This document shows positions 44,801-64,000 of a stretch of 64,000 bases of DNA, one piece after another. The notes beneath the pieces were generated by a model, which searched no databases, had not been told where the DNA came from, and saw nothing but the letters and a program-made list of their open reading frames with translations. The position numbers and the translations under genes were made by a program. Source of the stretch: Hyalella azteca (taxonomy: Eukaryota > Arthropoda > Malacostraca > Amphipoda > Hyalellidae); NCBI RefSeq assembly GCF_000764305.2, contig NW_025941525.1, forward strand, positions 1 to 64,000, read 5' to 3'. Positions within the stretch are counted from its first letter, which is position 1. Every line of letters begins with the position of its first letter.

Positions 44801-47800
44801 AGAAAATAGTACTAGATTACCGATGATATCAAGAGCCCAACAGGAATTTATTACACATATTTTAATAAGCAACCATACTAGCTAAGTTGTTCAAAATAGT
44901 ACAAAAAATATGTCCTACGATCATTCTACAAAAGGCTGCTGAGAGTGTGCAGGTAAGGAATACTAGGCGAGACTGCAGATGTCAACTCGACACAACCAGT
45001 CTTCTGGTGATCGTTATGACGGACAGTGGCGGGAAAAGTTACACGCCACTCGCATAGAAAAGTCCAAAGAGAGAGAAAATGTCACAGTCCCAGCAAGCGC
45101 GATTCAAGCTTTGTCATAGCAATTAACATTTACACATACCTTACTATGGATGGAATCAGAAGTGGGGCATTAAATCAATGCACACCACCAAGCAACGACA
45201 CTTCAACGCGTGCCCGGGGTACCAAATGGCAAGGATAACTTCTTTGAAGGTGGCAAGAAAAACAGTAGTGAAAGACGCGCGCTTCGCAAGCCGGGGTTGA
45301 CCATGTTGTCTTATGCAGGGAAGTACATAAAAAATAGTTCCAAGAACAACCTGCAGCACTAGAGATACGAAGGACATGGCACGCAAAGCCCTCTCATATG
45401 GTTGAAGTTGATGTTACAGTGCGGGTCGCATAAATTTCCGCGGAGCCTATATATGAGAGGGAGAAGTTTCATGACAATTTATTGTACTCTATTCCATCGT
45501 ATAGAGGTGAACCATAGGCTATACTTGCAGCAGAGTTTTTAGTCGAGGGCAGATTGATGAAGTTTGCTCACAGGAAGTAAATTCTTCGAGTCGTAATCCA
45601 GCTTGAACTTGTGCAGAAAAACTTTCGTGTTCACAGTAGGCATAAGCTCCACGCAAGAAGACAGTTGAATCGAGTTACCCTGGAGTATCAGTTGAAGTTT
45701 GCATCCGCCTTTGTGCAGACACGAGTATAAATCTACCAAAACAACTAAGTAAAGCCAACTTTGAGACGCAGGAAAAACACCGCCTTCGAATCCAGCTTGC
45801 AGCCTCCATGAGGAACGTCTAAAATGACGGAACTCCGCGAAGTTAAGCCAAGAAGTAATCTGGTGTGCTTTTTTCACAAAACAGTTCAAGTTTGATACAT
45901 TCAGACGATGTCAATAATAAAGATGATTCTAAGTAATTTGTATTTATACATTACTCGTGATTACTGTATGGAAATAAGGCAAATTTTCATTGAAACATCT
46001 TATGGAGAAATGTTTTAAAAATCCTCCTGCGAATCAAATGATCCAAGAATGCACAATGAACCATGCAGAGTTAGAAAGAGAAAATTGGTGCCATAGCGGA
46101 ATAAAGTTGCATGAAACTCACAATTTGTGGACACAACAAATCTTGTGCAGAGGGAAGAGATATATTTTCAAAAATTTGTGTAATGATCGGAGAATAAGCA
46201 TTTTTTTCAGGTCTCGGGAAAGTTTATTATTTTTGTTACAGGAACTGGTCTACTTACATTATTCGTAGGAGCAAATACAAAAGAACCGCCACGGCGTCGT
46301 AACTGCAGACTGAATGGCTGACTTACAGCATTTGTTAAAAGGTGAGTTAGACTTTATGGAATATTATAATTCAATAGCTTCTAAAATTATCGGAATGAGA
46401 GATACTTTGCGTTAAATTTTGACAAATTTTATATTGGATTGATAAGTGCATGATCAATTGAACAGCATATAGACCTAGGACGGTTGAAGAAAATATTTCA
46501 CAAGTTAGGTAAAGATTGATTGGGTGCAATGGAGGCGAAGCTGCACTCGTGGCATGGAATGAGTGCTAATTAAGACGGCGTTGCGATCAGAGGAGGCGTT
46601 TAGTCGTCATCTACTAACACAGACGTAGATAGGCACATGGTCTTACAAAACATACAAGGAATAACAGCCTCGAAACTCCTTGACACAATATATACGACAC
46701 AAATAGCGCGAAATTTATACCAAGCAGCAATCCTCAAGTCCTCAAAGTATTCTCGTCTTTACGTTCAAATGTTACACATAGATCTTTTGAACATGAACAT
46801 GAGCGGCAGGGTGCACCCTTTTGAATACAAAAGTACACGACAAATTCAGAATACGGAAACCAACACTTGGACAGCGAACAAAGAAATCAGCATATTGGAA
46901 GCTGGAACTGAAAGCGTAGCAAGTGCGACTTCAATTTTGCACCGAAGTTACATTCTAACCTAATGATTAGATAATTTGGTATTAATAAAAACCAAGGAAA
47001 ATTCAAGGAGTTTCGAGCCGCACAGTTAGAAGCTTAGGTGAAACACTTCCAGCAAGACGTTTCTAGTCTAATGTAGAGAAGATTTTTCTACACACAAATG
47101 ATCATCCATAAGACAAGAGTAAGAAGACCAAAAGGCATGACAAAGAAAGTTTCAAAAGTCTAGTGCATGGCAGAAGCGGTTCGTATCTAATATCCATACT
47201 AAGGTAAGAAGAGGCGTAGAGAACTCTAGCGTATGGGAGTGTTTGAAAGTATTTCTTGAAGGCTATAGCATATAAGCGGACACACAATAGAGAGATAAAC
47301 TCGATAAACTCCAATAGAGTTAGTTTATAAGGAGGACAAGGAGGAGGTGGACTAAGAATTGAATGGATGACATCAAACAACATTATATCGCTAGTCTAGA
47401 GTTAAGAGCACTACAAGTATTTGGTGTGGGCCTTCGGGCGCGAAGACTTGGTTCGATCCTAAACTTCTTAAAATTAGAATTGTATTATTGTAGCTAGGGA
47501 TATAGCAATCGCAGTGCAGCAGAGCGCGCTAAAAAATGCATCACTCACAGAGGTTTGAGCACGATCAGAACAGTAACGCTAGGGTTCTAAGAGGTAGAAA
47601 TACAACACTGCTGCACTCAACACGACAGCGCGAGCAATGCACTTGGGATGTGCCGCTCCAGCTGTGTTCAGAACGCGGTATTCTCACGCTACACCCACGA
47701 AAAAGCTTTTTTTTATCATTTTCTTGTTAGATTGAAGACAGGAGTGTGAAACAACGCCTCAATGATCACCACTATCACCATGATCATCACTAAAATGATC

Positions 47801-50800
47801 GGTATCAATTCAGGGTACAAGAGGAAGACATAAAATGGCTCAAGCACAGACACAACTACAGCCCATGCATGCAAGACTTCACCTCAGTGACGCTCAAGTA
47901 ATTCAATTATAAAGACTTCATCTCAATCTCTGGAGCTGCACTGGCCAATCCACAACTTTTGAGCTTGCCTCCAAATGATGTTAAGAGTTCAATCTACAAG
48001 TTTGTTCAATTCAGTAAATTTAAACGCTTTATGATGAAAAAGCATTGCGCAGTCTTGTGTAGTGTACATTACCATGTCAAATCACATAAAGGCAGTTAGT
48101 TACATGCGAGATCAAGAAAGAAAAGCGAATGTGTGCAGTCCATAACAACACAAATGCACTTCACATACAAATAGTTAAGACGAACTCAGCCATTAAAGAG
48201 AACTGGAAATTTCTCGGTCGTAATTGCCAGCTTTTGATTTGTGCAAGATGACTTACTAACACTTTGTCGACAAGAGAGCAAGAGAATTGTGGAATTTGGA
48301 TGATATGCAGCAGAGTGGTAGCAGCCAAAAGGTTTCACGACAATGAAATATAGGAACCGATTCCAGTACCAAGTTAGGGTCGGGAGTTATTTTCCAAACA
48401 TTTAATTGGATGAACCTCATGCACGGGGACAAAACGCCGTTCATTAAGCTGGAAGATCACGGCAAACATTAATCAACATCCATAGAACAATTCAAAATTT
48501 ACATGCGCGCAAAATTTGGGATTCAAGTTGGGTATGGTTGATGGGAGCGAGCAGGGACGTAAGGCGTCGTGTAATAACACAAGCGTGGAGGCGGCCCTCG
48601 CTCTTCATAAGTCAACAAATGCTGGACGGAAACTATCGTCGCTGCATGCAACCCTGACAAAGAAATATAGTAATCCTCATAAGTTTACACAACAGAGAAT
48701 AGGTGGCGTGTTTCAATCCAGTCTGGGGTGTAAGTTCTTAACCGAGCTGCGTGGCGCTTTTCGTCTGCACTCTCAAGTAAAAGATAAAAAAAATGATCAA
48801 AATCAGGAAAGGTAGGATTTAGCCTTTATCATCTGAAATGGGAGAAAAATTCTAGGCTATACTAGAAGTTACACAACCAGTCCTGTTATACGCAATAGAA
48901 GAAAAAGATCGAGGCGAGTTTCATTCTTTCAAGTGATTCAACACTTGAGAATAATAATTCACATTAAAATTTGAAGAAGATGGTGGCTCAATTATCGTTG
49001 CGACTTAAACATTTTCTTTGAATGTTCCACTAATACTGATCTACCATACTGTTCTGCACGATACTGTACTGGGAAAGCCAAGGTATCATTATACTGTTCT
49101 ACTCTTGGTGAGCGTAACATTGAATGCCAACCAACTAGAAGTGGAGAGAGCAAGCATGACTGAGCTTAGTCTATTTTGATTGGTAGTGATGAACTGGGGG
49201 TAAATATCACACAATTTGCATGGTACGCTCCGCTGAGCATGATACCGACACACACAGTAGCAGCCATCAACGCTTTAAAACACACGGATACGATGCGCAT
49301 TAACGTACACCCACGAAAACGTCAAATTGATGCGCCATGTTCCTTCACATCATGCGTATGTTACAGCTCCAACTAACGTCATATCACACGGTGAGAGGCG
49401 ATCTTGATACGAATGCCCCAGTAAAATGTCAAGCAAAAAACTCATCCATGGAAGAAAATATCGATAAAATCTAGCGTCTAACAGGGTAGAATTAAAGCAT
49501 TGGTGAAGGCTGAATGATTAATGGATGAAGACAATCGAGGTTATAGTGTGAAGAAAAACGACTAAGCACAATAATTAGCAAGGAATGCCGAGTAACGTCC
49601 CATAAACGCACGGGTGTAATAGGCAAGGAATGGTTCAAAACGCTGCGCCAGAGACGTAATAAGAAATACCTAAGACATGGAGAAGATCGCTTCAAAACTA
49701 CTCACTCGTAACATGCGGAAAACTTAATTTGCGAACTACTTGCTGGCTGAAACGCGCCAACAATCTAGTATACCGTGCCACCATCAAAACTATTATTCTA
49801 CAAGTGTTATTATTGTGTTTAGGACATATAAGCAAGCATCAAAATAGACCTCAACCAACAACAACGAAATACTTTGAGAAAGTCGTCATTAAAGCTAATT
49901 AATAGAACCAAAACAAAGTTAATGTAAAATCCAACAATATTATTTCTTTTTGTAAATTACAGTACCTAAAGAGACATCCCATCACAACAAAGTTATTTGT
50001 AAAAAAAAGTCATGAGGCAAGTCCACACTTGACTAAAACAAGAACAACAATCCCTTTAAAGTTCACTTTTTGCACGAATATTTGCTAAGAAGTCTAATTA
50101 AAATGTCGTTCCTTGCAGCACAAAACCAAAAGCTGCTCACAAGGCAGCAACAGCACAAAGCAGCCAAATAAACGTAGGTACTAATAATTCACACGTAAAT
50201 TGAAACAAACCTTTACCACACATAGCAGATGAGTCACAATAAAAGCTTGCTAAGAGCCATAACCCGTATGAACATTTTTGGTACAACTTAGAAAAAGTGT
50301 AGAGATGAACGGCAAGATCGATCCAAGCCAATGCTAATGAGCACGATGTAGCCGCAAGCATTTCCTTTGTAAGAACTAATTACCGTGCACGAACTAATAC
50401 AGAAATGTAATTTAAAGTTAAAGAGTCCGTAAAAATGAAATAAATACAAACCCTAACATAATTACAGAAATAAAACAGTCATTCTTAGAAACTATAGCAA
50501 TTGATTCGTATACAGCAGGCTGCATTAAGAGCGGTAGAAAATCAGACTTGAATGACTGGTGAGAAACTGTCAGAAATTATAAAAGAATAGCGAAGCACTG
50601 CTTCCTTTTAAAACGCAAAGTACAAATTCGCCAAGTCAAGAGAGAACAAAGTGATACAAGAATGAAAGCCGTTTAGTTTACCGGGTCCATAAAGAAAACA
50701 GAATGCAACTGTAACCTAGAGAGACAACACGAACTATCCGTTGCCAACACAGGAATAAGAGTAACAATAGTAGTAATAATGACGATAATATTGAGCATGC

Positions 50801-51948
50801 AAAGCCAAAAACTGGGCAGTTAAACTACCACATATTAATGTGCAGCGCTGACGCCATATGGAATGAAGGGGTAAAATCCTAGGGATTATAGAACAAAACC
50901 ACAAATATTAAGAGCAATAACCACGACGAGCAACGAACTTACAAGCAAAGCTTTATAAATTCGAAATAAGAATGATTAAAGACAAACTTTCGTTACATGA
51001 AGTAAACACTAACAAACACACCACAAAACTATTAGTTAACTTGTGAAAATGCTAGCAAAAACTAGCAGCAAAAATCATCTAAGAATGCAGACACATCGCC
51101 AAACCAACAAGGATGAACCAGGAACGAGAAGTGGAAGCGCTAGTAATAAGTGTGAAGCAATCACGCGAGGATCTCATGTCCAGGCAAGTACCAAGGGTGT
51201 TGATTTTGGGAAAGTGTCGAGTGTTCAGCGAGGATCTTGCAGCGGAAACGACGCCTAAAAATTGGTTATTAATCAATCAATGATATATCAAACAACGATA
51301 ATTGTGATGAAAAAATCGCTGTCATATATTTGACGAACCTGAATTGAGTAAATTTGCACAACGTCATCCAGAAACTAAAGGCCAAAATCACAAAATCAGA
51401 AACTCGTAAGGCCAAAAATCACTGGTATTTCAGTACTGAATAATCTGTCAGAAAAGATTTATCGAGTTAGGCGAACGGATGCACGACTCAAACTATAATC
51501 TCTTGGTGAGAGTAAGAATTGAAGTGCGGGCAAGCGAGGCAGCAAGACGCGGACGAGACGGCGGCCGGTTCATCGAATAATTGAACAAGCGCAACGTGAC
51601 GCGCAAGATCCAAACTCAATGCAATGTCTAACATTTCCTAGATGGGTGTAAATTAAACTAAAAGATATAATGAAAGAGATTTAAATGTCATGAATAAAAT
51701 AAGATTTCAACTGTCGATAAATATTCGAGTGCTAACATCCACTCAAAACGAACGCAAACCAGCCAATATTATTCTAAAACCAGGAAGTCAAACTGAACAC
51801 TGAAAACCTCGTGAGAAGCAGCAAGACTATCTCGTCGCGAAGAGTGGCGTGTTCTACACCCAGAGATAAGCGGAATTATTCCTCAAAACATGTTGTGATG
51901 AAGCAAGGTGACCACAAAGACAGGATAAATTAGTTATTGAACAAAGCG
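41890..51948 (-). other. 10 kb without recognisable genes, A-rich on + strand
   Basis: No frame here resembles a protein family I know; all are short and scattered. The + strand has clearly more A than T through most of this stretch, the mirror of the T-rich PPP6R transcript. That fits transcription from the minus strand and could mean a long RNF38/44 3' UTR or a further non-coding transcript. No tRNA, rRNA or transposon termini were identified. Confidence 0.4.
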
Positions 51949-59454
<7,506 letters not shown>

Positions 59455-60453
59455 CTGAAAACAAAAACAACATTTAGCTCGGCTTCCCAATGAACTCGCT
59501 CTTGGGCACAGATCCAATATTTATACCTCAGCTACAAAACCTTCATTAAAAGTTTAGAACTGAACAGTTTTGAAGCCTGGACATGTAGACTAGAGTATAA
59601 ACTAAAAAAGTGTCCAACTTTAGTTCAGCGCACTACAAGGAACATGTAGAAAACATCTGTCCAGCTCCAAGAACTAGTGAGTTTACGCGTACACATACGT
59701 ACTACACAACATCTCGTGTATCACAGATCGTTACACGTCAAAGGCCAGCCTAACGCCTCAGCTTAATAGAAAAAATTACAACTTGTAGTCTATAAAATAA
59801 GTCAATAGAACAATAGATTTGACATTAATAGTATTCTGAACACACTTTATTTGCAGACCAGATTTCAGTCCAAATTAGGGCCTAGAAGGAGCCGGTGCAA
59901 CATCAGCGTCAAAATAACGGGAACGCGAGTTGAGACCTCGGCTTTAAAACGGCACCCAACCACCCTTAGGCAAACGTACGGCAGGGCGCGCTCGTTGTGA
60001 CGCTCAGGCAGTGGCATGATGATTCTCACATCTAACTCGTGATTAATTATCAATCTCAATAATTGCTAAAACCTTTGTATGCTGACGAAAATCCTGAGGT
60101 TTTGATAGCAAAATCGAGTAGTAACAGAATGAGCCTATGCTTGTGTCCGGGCGGAATGAGCCTATGAATCTATTTTAGGTTTACAAATAAACCGGAAAAA
60201 ACATTTCATTGATAAAATATTATCGAAAATTTTAGTGCAACTAAAATTTGCGGTGCCGAGGTTAAATCAGAAATGACGAGAGGCAAGCATTGGTGAATTT
60301 AAACCTGACTATTGAACATTTGCTATTCGTTAGCCACAGTCTCACGTTTGTATTCATTTCTTTCACCGACATGAAGCGTCCCAATAGCTATTTATTAATA
60401 AAAATCATCTATAAAATTTGGTGAAAGAGTTCGAACAATTTGGAACTGCACTC
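59455..60453. other. Non-coding, nothing recognised
   Basis: Probably an RNF38/44 intron. No exon of matching phase was recognised. Confidence 0.4.
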
Positions 60454-60657
60454 AAAAGCCGCGATGACCCATAAAACAAACAAAATTAAAGCATGGTGTG
60501 AAATCGTTAGCGACAAGAAATTAAGATTACTCGAGTTAAAATGAGTAAAGTTGACAAAAGCCGCGATGAGCCATAAAATAAACAAAATTAAAGCATCGCG
60601 TGAAATCGATAGCGAAGAGAAATTAAGATTCCTAGAGTTAAAATGATTAAAGTTGAG
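60454..60657. repeat. Tandem duplication 2 x 102 bp
   Basis: AAAAGCCGCGATGA, CATAAAA, AAACAAAATTAAAGCAT recur at 60454 and 60556 with about 10% divergence. It abuts the possible exon at 60658-60751. Confidence 0.88.
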
Positions 60658-60751
60658 GTGTCGCGGGCGGCAGTGCGGGCGTCAAGACGAGGGGCGAGGA
60701 ACAAGTAGCGGCCGCTATAGTTGGCGTGAGCACATCGTGTGGAAACTGTCG
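60658..60751 (-). other. Possible RNF38/44 upstream exon (uncertain)
   Basis: On the minus strand a GTCGCCAG acceptor is followed by an open, GC-rich stretch reading RQFPHDVLTPTIAAATCSSP, LVLTPALPPATPQL and a stop. Composition resembles coding DNA and Pro-rich RNF38/44 linkers, but no GT donor of the right phase is evident, so it is not included in the gene model. Confidence 0.25.
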
Positions 60752-61573
60752 CTGGCGACGAACTTAATTCAAGCAAATACTCATTCATCCTGTCGAAACT
60801 TAGTCTTCGCTGTGTTTTTTATAGTTGATTAGAGCGCATATTAGGAATAAAATTATCGTTAGAAGACATGTTGTCTTCTTTAATAATATAAGGTATAAAA
60901 TTACACTCAAACCTAATATATGAAAGTAGGACTGCGAAAAGAATCGTACTCGAAATAAGGGAATTCATTGAAGCAGTATGGCAGAGAGATAAGCATAAAA
61001 ATGTCTTCAATGAAATGCAGATAAATTAGCTCTTCTTAGACCAGGTTAAAGCATTTGATCCGTTAGAACACAAGCCGAATCCTTATCATTTTCCGAGGTT
61101 GCTTTTCTCATTGTGTGTTAGAAAAAATATTAAAGCAACCAATAAAGTCTAATTTAATTCGAGAAAACCTCTCGAAGGACTTGTCAGTCCAACTGAGGTG
61201 AACCCGACTATATTGCCCCACTAACTATGACAGGTAGAAAGCAAGACAACATGCTTTCAAGAATTAAATGTAATAATTGCGAATGCAATTCTGGAGCAAG
61301 TCTAAGTTTTAATGTGAATTAGAGGAAAAAATCTTTTTCCTTAACATTCTTTGGACTAAGAAATAGAAATGGACTAAGAAATAGAAATAAATATACACCT
61401 TGGCATCACCCGATGAATGTTTGATATCACAATTTCAAATTTCCACCGGATATTACAAATACTCCGATCGTTAATTGTAATTTTCTAGTTAATACTATAG
61501 ATGCTACATGCGTTGATGACAAGCTTCACTTGATACTGCAAACGATGCCTAATTTGATGAGAAGACTTCACTT
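60752..61573. other. Non-coding, nothing recognised
   Basis: AT-rich; only short frames. Confidence 0.4.
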
Positions 61574-61676
61574 GTGTAGACTTCTCATCAAATTGTGTAG
61601 ACTTCTCATCAAATTGTGTAGACTTCTCATCAAATTGTGTAGACTTCTCATCAAATTGTGTAGACTTCTCATCATG
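61574..61676. repeat. 21-bp minisatellite, 5 copies
   Basis: Unit GTGTAGACTTCTCATCAAAT+T. On the minus strand it reads FDEKSTQ repeats in an open frame of about 80 codons (61485-61730), followed by CAA|GTGAAG. No conserved neighbour supports it as a real exon. Confidence 0.92.
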
Positions 61677-63029
61677 ATGCATAATGAGTAATCTACAACA
61701 ACGGCAATCCTGCATCAGGGGAAAAGCCACGCCGTCACATGAGCGCGTTCACGCAGCGCTGCCTGAGGGAAGAAGGTTCAAGTTCATGCGATGGCAATGA
61801 ACGAGCTCTTGGTTTCTAAAAAATATTACTAAACATTGGAAGTTTGTTCTAAGTACCTCCTCCTCCCATTACTTCCCTCGTTGTCCATGTATTCCCACCT
61901 TTTTTCACATGTCTATAATTTTTCTTATCACGTTGACTCCGAAGTGGTACATATGCGTACCACGAAGTGTAATTCTCCAAGAGGTGGTTGACTGGTGGTA
62001 CATAATTCAGGGTTGTCAAATGGCCTAAAAAACGGCCAAGTCTGCGAACATAAAAGGCCAACATGTCATATAACTCAATTTATACCAGTGTAATTGTAGG
62101 TTCCGATGTGAAAATTCCATTTCCGTTTTATTTAAATTTAATTACGAAGTACCCCCTATCTTATATTTTAGCCGGGCAACGCAATTGAAAAAACTAAATC
62201 GAGGAATTTGTCCGGAAAATGACTGTCTGACAACTTTGTTTCATAATAATATTTCAAATGAAATAATAGTACGAGATGAAGCAATCGGTCAACGTGTTAA
62301 ATCTCGTTTTGCCAGCTATTACATTTCCTAATAATTGTGACGCCCGTTCCAGCTCTTACCCTCCTCTTTCTCACCATTTCTCCCACAGCGCTTTATTTAT
62401 CCTGGCGTGCGTCGCGCTGCTGTTTGCCATCTCACATAAAGAACTTCCTCGGCGCCCACAGCGGCTCGCCAGCCTGCCAGACCAGCAGCTACTAATAGCG
62501 TCCACGCAAGTTTCCTAATGCTCATGTACATCGACAGCAACTAAATCAATAACATGATGAAAAATACGTAAAGACCTGCTTTAGAATTATAATCAATTTT
62601 TTTCCCGACTGAATTCACAGTTCTGAGTGTTATAAAAGTGGCTCTGGAATCAACATATAACACTCGTAGGAAATTTTGGCTAAATATATTAGGCTCTGGT
62701 ATACCACCGCTAAAGCGTGCGTGCCCACGCGAGCGAGGCGCCTGAACAGGGGAGTGAGGGAGCGGTGACTCATGAGGTCAACGAATAATAAGAACATCAA
62801 ATGCAATATCAAGCATAAAAAAACTTTATGCTCAAAATTTGTTCATGTTGGTTATTTGCAACACTAGAAAAATTTTCATCGAATTTCAAATCGAGAGAAT
62901 TACAAGTTCAAATATTAAATCATTAGGCTACATAGGAGCGCAAAGGGAATCCTTTCGAGTAATGCGTAGGAGGTTAGCCTAGGGTGGCAAGCCGTAGCCT
63001 AATGTTCTCCCCAGCACGGATAAGATTTC
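61677..63029. other. Non-coding, nothing recognised
   Basis: Contains CAGGGTTGTCAAATGGCC near 62010, which resembles an hAT end without an identified partner, and a short GC-rich frame at 62276-62518 with no family match. Confidence 0.4.
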
Positions 63030-63221
63030 ATTCGCCATAAAAACGCCAAAAATATTCGCCATAAAAACGCCAATAATATTCGCCATAAAAACGCTAAAAA
63101 TATTCGCCATAAAAACGCTAAAAATATTCGCCATAAAAACGCTAAAAATATTCGCCATAAAAATGCTAAAAATATTCGCCATAAAAACGTTAAAAATATT
63201 CGCCATAAAAACGCTAAAATA
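63030..63221. repeat. 24-bp minisatellite, 8 copies
   Basis: Unit ATTCGCCATAAAAACGCTAA+AAAT. Variation among units is limited to a few positions (GCC/GCT/GTT). Confidence 0.93.
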
Positions 63222-64000
63222 GGTATCCTGGCTACGACCCGAGCGCAGTAGTAGCTAATAAGAGAGGCTGCGTAGTGCGTATGATGCCAGTTGGAGGAGG
63301 GGAAACCCAGAGTGACTCAGAGAGCTGGGCAGTGAGGGCGAGGCGCAGCACTCACTGGCCAGCTCTCTGGTCACGATTCATTCCAGCTTCGCTGAAGCTA
63401 TGCCAGGAAACCCTACGGGGCGCAGCGTCAGGCAACGTTAACATAATATCCCAGGGAAAATTGTACAACGTTTCTCACAAAAACTTTAACGATTTCTTAA
63501 TATCTTTACTTTAAATCGAAACAATTAAATTATCTTTTTTCACAATGAGTGTTTTAATAAAATTGTGTTTAACAATGTTTTTATGCTTTTGAATTTGTAA
63601 GTTTGCTTTATTTCTAAGTAACAAAATAAGGAAGAAAACAAAAAACGTTCCATTAAACATATACCTATATGGTTTTTCTGCCCCTTTCCGTAAATCGATT
63701 AGTGTGAAATGGGTTTCCAACCAATTTTCAAAAATTATATATAGACGAATAGAAACAGTTTCTAACACTACAAAAGCAAATTGGGCAAATTTAAGACAGA
63801 ATCAATTAAAAGTTAGGGACATTTTCGTGGGACATTCTGTATAGCTTCACGTATCGCAAGCAAGCAAACTGAAGGTTTAAATGTGTAATATTTAACGAAG
63901 ACAATTGAGAAACAAGCATTTTCGACATCATTGAAGTGAAAAAAAGCAACGCCCGGCTGAAGCCATGACCCCATGAAGCCATGATCGTCGAAAGTCATTT
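63222..64000. other. Non-coding, nothing recognised
   Basis: A GC-richer patch at 63240-63440 has an open frame of 79 codons without recognisable similarity; the rest is AT-rich. Confidence 0.4.

Overview
This window is animal nuclear DNA, most likely from an arthropod. Its genes are intron-split and GC-rich inside AT-rich non-coding DNA, and it carries hAT-like, piggyBac-like and other inverted-repeat transposon remnants. A crustacean would fit, but that is inference, and the species cannot be named from the sequence. One stretch near 37.8 kb is a sequencing-library artefact (a Tn5/Nextera mate-pair junction), so local order around 36.8-38 kb is unreliable.

Layout. 1-7.9 kb is a nested transposon cluster: fold-back arms, an hAT element with a perfect 8-bp target duplication, a TTAA-flanked piggyBac-type element and a decayed piggyBac transposase tail. 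7.9-30.5 kb (+ strand) holds a complete coding sequence for a SAPS-domain regulatory subunit of protein phosphatase 6 (PPP6R family). I could join 21 coding exons in consistent phase into 1,256 codons plus a stop. 34.35-35.39 kb (- strand) is PARL, the mitochondrial inner-membrane rhomboid protease, with its whole coding part in one exon. 36.8-41.9 kb is a second transposon cluster containing the artefact. 42-51.9 kb has no recognisable gene. 51.9-59.5 kb (- strand) carries the C-terminal eight coding exons of an RNF38/RNF44-type RING-H2 ubiquitin ligase (Drosophila murashka family), with His/Gln/Pro-rich exons followed by the RING. Its N-terminal exons were not identified. 59.5-64 kb is non-coding, with several minisatellites.

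The three genes have no obvious shared pathway. PPP6R targets the PP6 phosphatase, PARL cleaves mitochondrial membrane proteins, and RNF38/44 is an E3 ligase. PPP6R and PARL are convergent; PARL and RNF38/44 both lie on the minus strand.

The most unusual signal is a set of short tandem arrays sitting exactly on exon-intron junctions. Eight junctions in the two multi-exon genes carry them, with 2 to 11 copies of 32-79 bp. Each unit repeats a splice site, usually with its adjoining coding bases, so one real donor or acceptor is accompanied by 1-10 near-identical decoys. The authentic site is always at the exon-proximal edge of the array. I know of no named element class like this.
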